Shown here: piece by piece, positions 60,474-64,000 of the stretch
Numbering within the stretch: position 1 is the stretch's first letter
Layout: each line of letters starts with the position of its first letter
Made by a program: the position numbers and the translations under genes
Notes under the pieces: generated by a model
Told to the model about the DNA's origin: nothing
Seen by the model: only the letters and a program-made list of their open reading frames with translations
Database searches by the model: none
Assembly (NCBI RefSeq): GCF_963666675.1
Contig: NZ_OY762929.1
Span: forward strand, 4,218,001 to 4,282,000
Direction of reading: 5' to 3'
From: an uncultured Desulfobacter sp.
GTDB lineage: Bacteria > Desulfobacterota > Desulfobacteria > Desulfobacterales > Desulfobacteraceae
Length of the DNA: 64,000 nt

Positions 60474-63400
60474 ATGTACCCCAAAAAGAGAACTTATCAT
60501 CTATTACTCTATTTTTTATTTTCATTTTTTTTAATTTCGACAATACCTCACAACGGTTGGTCTACGGATTTATCCATTACTGGAGACAATGGTATTGCCG
60601 GAGACAACGGCACCAGCGGTACGGTTGCCACGGACGGCACTTCGGGCACCGATGGCGGTGAGGCTGAGGCGATAACTACGGACACCACGCAACAGACAAA
60701 CAGTGCCACAGCGAATGGCGGAAGCGGCGGCTATGGCGGCACTGGTGGTAACACCACGACCGAAGGCGGCATTGCCGGGGATGGCGGGAATGGCGGACAT
60801 GGCGGAGATGCCACCGCAACATCCACTACTGACGTAGATGGCGATGATACAAGCGCTACGGCCACCGCAACCGGCGGCAGCGGAGGCTATGCCGGCAAGG
60901 GTGGTACTGCCTCAAACGGCGGGACAGATGGGCAGGCCGGAAATGGCGGAAACGGGGGAGCGGCTCAGTCAAGCGCAACAGCCCAGCAGACAGGAACCAG
61001 CGGAACAACCACGGCCTATGCGGGCAGTTACGGCGGAAATGGCGGGCAGACCTATCAAGGAGCGTCCAGCGGAAGCGGTGGTAATGCCCAGAGTACGGCC
61101 CTGGCATCCAGCACAAGTGATGAGAATACTGACCAGGTCTCTTCAACCGGTTATGCCTACGGTGGATCCGGCGGACGCCTGTACAATGGAGAGGTCGGCA
61201 CAGCTGGGGATGGCGGGGATGCCCTTAGCACCAGTACGGCCCAGTCTACAGGCAACCAGTACACTTACGCTCACAGCACGGCGACCGGAGGCAACGGCGG
61301 TATTGTATATCACAGCGATTCAACCGGTAACGGCGGCAACGGCGGGAATGCCGAAGCAAACGCAACAAGTATTCAAACCTATACCGCTGCCACCCAGACA
61401 ACCACGGCCACGGCAGATGCCAGGGGCGGCAGCGGCAATTATGGTAGAGGAGAAGAATACAGCGGTGGTGACGGCGGAAACGCCACGGGCTCCGCTTCAG
61501 TTATCGGTACAGGCACGGGCAGTGCATCGGCAACGGTTGACGCCCGCGGCGGTGCTGGTGGTATCGGATATGACGGTGCCGATGGTGGAAACGGCGGCAC
61601 CGCAGAACTGGTTGATGCAGTTTCCGGCAGCAATGACGATGGTACCCTGACCCTGACGCAAAGGGCTTATGGCGGAGACGGAGGCAGATCCTATGGCGGC
61701 ACCGCCGGCACTGCCGGTGCTGCAACCTCAACCCTGACCGGCGAGAACGCTGCCGGCGGCAACGTCACAATCAATACCTACGCAGAAGGCGGCAACGGCG
61801 GTGCCGGGTACGAGGGTTCTGACGGGGCCGACGGTGCTACAGCCTCGGCTTCAGGCACGGGCACCTCAACCGATGGCGGCACCGTAACCGTCAATGTTAC
61901 AGGGACAGGCGGCAATGGAGGAGGCACATCTTCAGAGGGTGGCGATGCCGGCAATGGTGCGGATGTTGCGCTTACCGACGCCGTGGCCGGCAGCACCAGC
62001 GGTAGCCTCTACCTCACCCAGACAGCCAATGGCGGAAATGGCGGCAATGCTGACAGCACAACCGGTGCAGGCGGGTTAGGCGGTAATGCCTCCTCTTCTG
62101 TTACCAGGGAAGAAGATACTGCCGCTTACCTGGATATTGATACCAACGCTTACGGCGGAAACGGCGGATCCAGTTATACAACGTCCGGGTCAGGCGGCGA
62201 TGCAAATGCGACAATGACCCTGGTCAGTTCATCTGGATCTGCAAATGGGTATTCCCGTGCCGATGGCGGAAATGGCGGAAATGGATACGGAACGGCCACA
62301 ACCGGAAAGGGGGGGGATGCCGACGCATCCACTTCGGTGACCACGACCAGCTCCGATGAAACCAATAATGTTTATGCAAACAGTTATACATACGGCGGAG
62401 ACGGCGGAACCCTTTACAATGGCGAGGGCGGCACTGCAGGAAATGGCGGGAATGCTGTCAGCACCAGCACAACCCAGTCTGCCGGTAACCAGTACACCTA
62501 TGCGACAAGCACGGCATACGGCGGCAGCGGCGGTGCGGTGTCTTCCAGCAGTTCAACCGGAAACGGCGGCAACGGCGGGAATGCCGAAGCAAACGCAACA
62601 AGTATTCAAACCTATACCGCTGCCACCCAGACAACCACGGCAACGGCAGATGCCAGGGGCGGCAGCGGCAATTATGGTAGAGGAGAAGAATACAGCGGTG
62701 GTGACGGCGGAAACGCCACGGGCTCCGCTTCAGTTACCGGTACAGGTACGGGCAGTGCATCGGCAACGGTTGACGCCCGCGGCGGTGCTGGTGGTATCGG
62801 ATATGACGGTGCCGATGGTGGAAACGGCGGCACCGCAGAACTGGTTGATGCAGTTTCCGGCAGCAATGACGACGGTACCCTGACCCTGACGCAAAGGGCT
62901 TATGGCGGAGACGGAGGCAGATCCTATGGAGGCACCGCCGGCACTGCCGGTGCTGCAACCTCAACCCTGACCGGTGAGAACGCTGCCGGCGGCAACGTCA
63001 CAATCAATACCTACGCAGAAGGCGGCAACGGCGGTGCCGGGTACGAGGGTTCTGACGGGGCCGACGGTGCTACAGCCTCGGCTTCAGGCACGGGCACCTC
63101 AACCGATGGCGGCACCGTAACCGTCAACGTCACCGGTACGGGCGGCAATGGCGGAAGCACATCTTCAGAAGGTGGCGATGCCGGCAATGGTGCGGATGTT
63201 GCGCTTACCGACGCCGTGGACGGCAGCACCAGCGGCAGCCTCTACCTCACCCAGACAGCCAATGGCGGAAATGGCGGCAATGCGGACAGCACAACCGGTG
63301 CAGGCGGGTTAGGCGGTAATGCCTCCTCTTCTGTTACCAGGGAAGAAGATACTGCCGCTTACCTGGATATTTATACCAACGCTTACGGCGGAAACGGCGG

Positions 63401-64000
63401 ATCCAGTTATACAACGTCCGGGTCAGGCGGCGATGCAAATGCGACAATGACCCTGCTCAGTTCATCTGGATCTGCAAATGGGTATTCCCGTGCCGATGGC
63501 GGAAATGGCGGAAATGGATACGGAACGGCCACAACCGGAAAGGGGGGGGATGCCGACGCATCCACTTCGGTGACCACGACCAGCTCCGATGAAACCAATA
63601 ATGTTTATGCAAACAGTTATACATACGGCGGAGACGGCGGAACCCTTTACAATGGCGAGGGCGGCACAGCAGGAAATGGCGGGAATGCTGTCAGCACCAG
63701 CACAACCCAGTCTGCCGGTAACCAGCACACCTATGCGACAAGCACGGCATACGGCGGCAGCGGCGGTGCGGTGTCTTCCAGCAGTTCAACCGGAAACGGC
63801 GGCAACGGCGGGAATGCCGAAGCAAACGCAACAAGTATTCAAACCTATACCGCTGCCACCCAGACAACCACGGCAACGGCAGATGCCAGGGGCGGCAGCG
63901 GCAATTATGGTAGAGGAGAAGAATACAGCGGTGGTGACGGCGGAAACGCCACGGGCTCCGCTTCAGTTACCGGTACAGGTACGGGCAGTGCATCGGCAAC
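60474..64000 (+). CDS. Giant secreted Gly/Thr/Ser/Ala-rich repeat protein (3' end outside window)
   Basis: The frame from ATG 60474 (AAGGAA six bases upstream) stays open to the window end, at least 1175 residues. A basic start plus hydrophobic segment (LLLYFLFSFFLISTI) is a signal peptide. The mature chain has almost no Cys, Lys, Trp or Pro; it consists of short blocks around GGNGG, GGDGG and GGSGG spaced by Thr/Ser/Ala/Asn stretches, as in beta-helical or PGRS-like surface proteins. From about 61161 it is organised in 411-residue repeats. It lacks a domain I recognise; a C-terminal anchor or autotransporter domain would lie outside. Antisense frames here are shadows of repeat composition. 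Confidence 0.85.
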   Translation, partial: MYPKKRTYHLLLYFLFSFFLISTIPHNGWSTDLSITGDNGIAGDNGTSGTVATDGTSGTDGGEAEAITTDTTQQTNSATANGGSGGYGGTGGNTTTEGGIAGDGGNGGHGGDATATSTTDVDGDDTSATATATGGSGGYAGKGGTASNGGTDGQAGNGGNGGAAQSSATAQQTGTSGTTTAYAGSYGGNGGQTYQGASSGSGGNAQSTALASSTSDENTDQVSSTGYAYGGSGGRLYNGEVGTAGDGGDALSTSTAQSTGNQYTYAHSTATGGNGGIVYHSDSTGNGGNGGNAEANATSIQTYTAATQTTTATADARGGSGNYGRGEEYSGGDGGNATGSASVIGTGTGSASATVDARGGAGGIGYDGADGGNGGTAELVDAVSGSNDDGTLTLTQRAYGGDGGRSYGGTAGTAGAATSTLTGENAAGGNVTINTYAEGGNGGAGYEGSDGADGATASASGTGTSTDGGTVTVNVTGTGGNGGGTSSEGGDAGNGADVALTDAVAGSTSGSLYLTQTANGGNGGNADSTTGAGGLGGNASSSVTREEDTAAYLDIDTNAYGGNGGSSYTTSGSGGDANATMTLVSSSGSANGYSRADGGNGGNGYGTATTGKGGDADASTSVTTTSSDETNNVYANSYTYGGDGGTLYNGEGGTAGNGGNAVSTSTTQSAGNQYTYATSTAYGGSGGAVSSSSSTGNGGNGGNAEANATSIQTYTAATQTTTATADARGGSGNYGRGEEYSGGDGGNATGSASVTGTGTGSASATVDARGGAGGIGYDGADGGNGGTAELVDAVSGSNDDGTLTLTQRAYGGDGGRSYGGTAGTAGAATSTLTGENAAGGNVTINTYAEGGNGGAGYEGSDGADGATASASGTGTSTDGGTVTVNVTGTGGNGGSTSSEGGDAGNGADVALTDAVDGSTSGSLYLTQTANGGNGGNADSTTGAGGLGGNASSSVTREEDTAAYLDIYTNAYGGNGGSSYTTSGSGGDANATMTLLSSSGSANGYSRADGGNGGNGYGTATTGKGGDADASTSVTTTSSDETNNVYANSYTYGGDGGTLYNGEGGTAGNGGNAVSTSTTQSAGNQHTYATSTAYGGSGGAVSSSSSTGNGGNGGNAEANATSIQTYTAATQTTTATADARGGSGNYGRGEEYSGGDGGNATGSASVTGTGTGSASA
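61161..64000 (+). repeat. 1233-bp near-identical tandem repeats inside the giant gene
   Basis: Matching points lie exactly 1233 bases apart: 61321/62554/63787 (AACCGG then GGCGGCAACGGCGGGAATG) and 62361/63594 (ACCAATAATGTTTATGC). Two full units and a third partial unit are present, with only scattered differences such as GATATTGAT/GATATTTAT and CTGGTC/CTGCTC. Because 1233 is a multiple of three, each unit adds 411 residues in frame. Confidence 0.92.

Noticed and set aside
60200..60480. A CRISPR-like array from the repeated TTTTCGC motifs
   Set aside because: Only two short copies with no spacers; no cas genes in the window.
60838..63876. Many open frames on both strands inside the glycine-rich repeat region (for example Pro/Ser-rich minus-strand frames)
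   Set aside because: They mirror the GGC-rich repeat composition, recur at the 1233-bp period, lack ribosome binding sites, and conflict with the continuous plus-strand frame that has a signal peptide.

Overview
The window looks like chromosome of a sulfate-reducing Desulfobacterota bacterium, most likely of the Desulfobacteraceae type. It encodes outer-membrane machinery (lptD, msbA, waaA, a type II secretion pseudopilin operon), a flagellar-type motor, a two-cluster ferredoxin, a small siroheme sulfite reductase of the kind known from Desulfovibrio, an NtrC-type metal-stress system with a sigma-54 promoter, and several families common in that phylum (YkgJ, DUF370, DUF4416, PSP1). Genus-level assignment is inference; there is no rRNA in the window.

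Layout. 1-3.3 kb: gspG-H-I-J (minus strand, gspJ cut by the window edge) and a membrane diguanylate cyclase. 3.5-7.0 kb: dnaX, ybaB, recR and a YkgJ protein. 7.0-10.0 kb: an operon of a degenerate HD-GYP protein, motA and motB. 10.2-15.2 kb: a YfbR-like phosphohydrolase, a LysM protein, gspE, a DMT transporter and a ferredoxin. 15.3-18.5 kb: a fused cysteine synthase/CysRS-like protein followed by an unrecognised gene. 18.7-27 kb: a long plus-strand block (lptD, NusG paralogue, HU, holB, PSP1, metG, transpeptidase). 27.2-30.9 kb: a 1237-residue GlmS-like protein. 30.9-38.7 kb: minus-strand housekeeping genes (msbA, Trm112, DUF4416, yicC, DUF370, gmk, rlmB, comF), with divergent waaA and a small membrane protein.

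39-50.2 kb is a chromosomal integron. An IntI-type integrase with its extra domain lies at the right end. To its left, every cassette gene reads away from it on the minus strand, and most are separated by imperfect palindromes that fit attC sites. Cassette contents are a LysE exporter, a helix-hairpin-helix protein, a VOC protein, an IS91-type transposase, a small membrane protein, an ILEI/FAM3-domain protein with a C-terminal anchor, and a lipoprotein. Two related group II introns (one full with a reverse transcriptase, one deleted) abut attC ends exactly as group IIC-attC introns do. A different ORF-less group II intron lies in the opposite orientation, and a fragment of a further one sits at the distal edge. 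A 71-bp sequence next to intI is duplicated inside the array.

50.2-60.1 kb returns to ordinary genes: a YddG-like exporter, the sulfite reductase, a broken metallo-beta-lactamase gene, tyrA, a ZraPSR-like system, a FAH-family hydrolase and a rhomboid protease. From 60.5 kb to the window end a single secreted Gly/Thr/Ser/Ala-rich protein runs open, built from near-identical 1233-bp (411-residue) tandem repeats.

The points most worth following up are: a dispersed two-stem repeat that overlaps the stop codon of several genes and shows compensatory base changes; the cysteine synthase fused to a CysRS-like domain that has lost both ATP signature motifs; the intron-rich integron; and the giant repeat protein.
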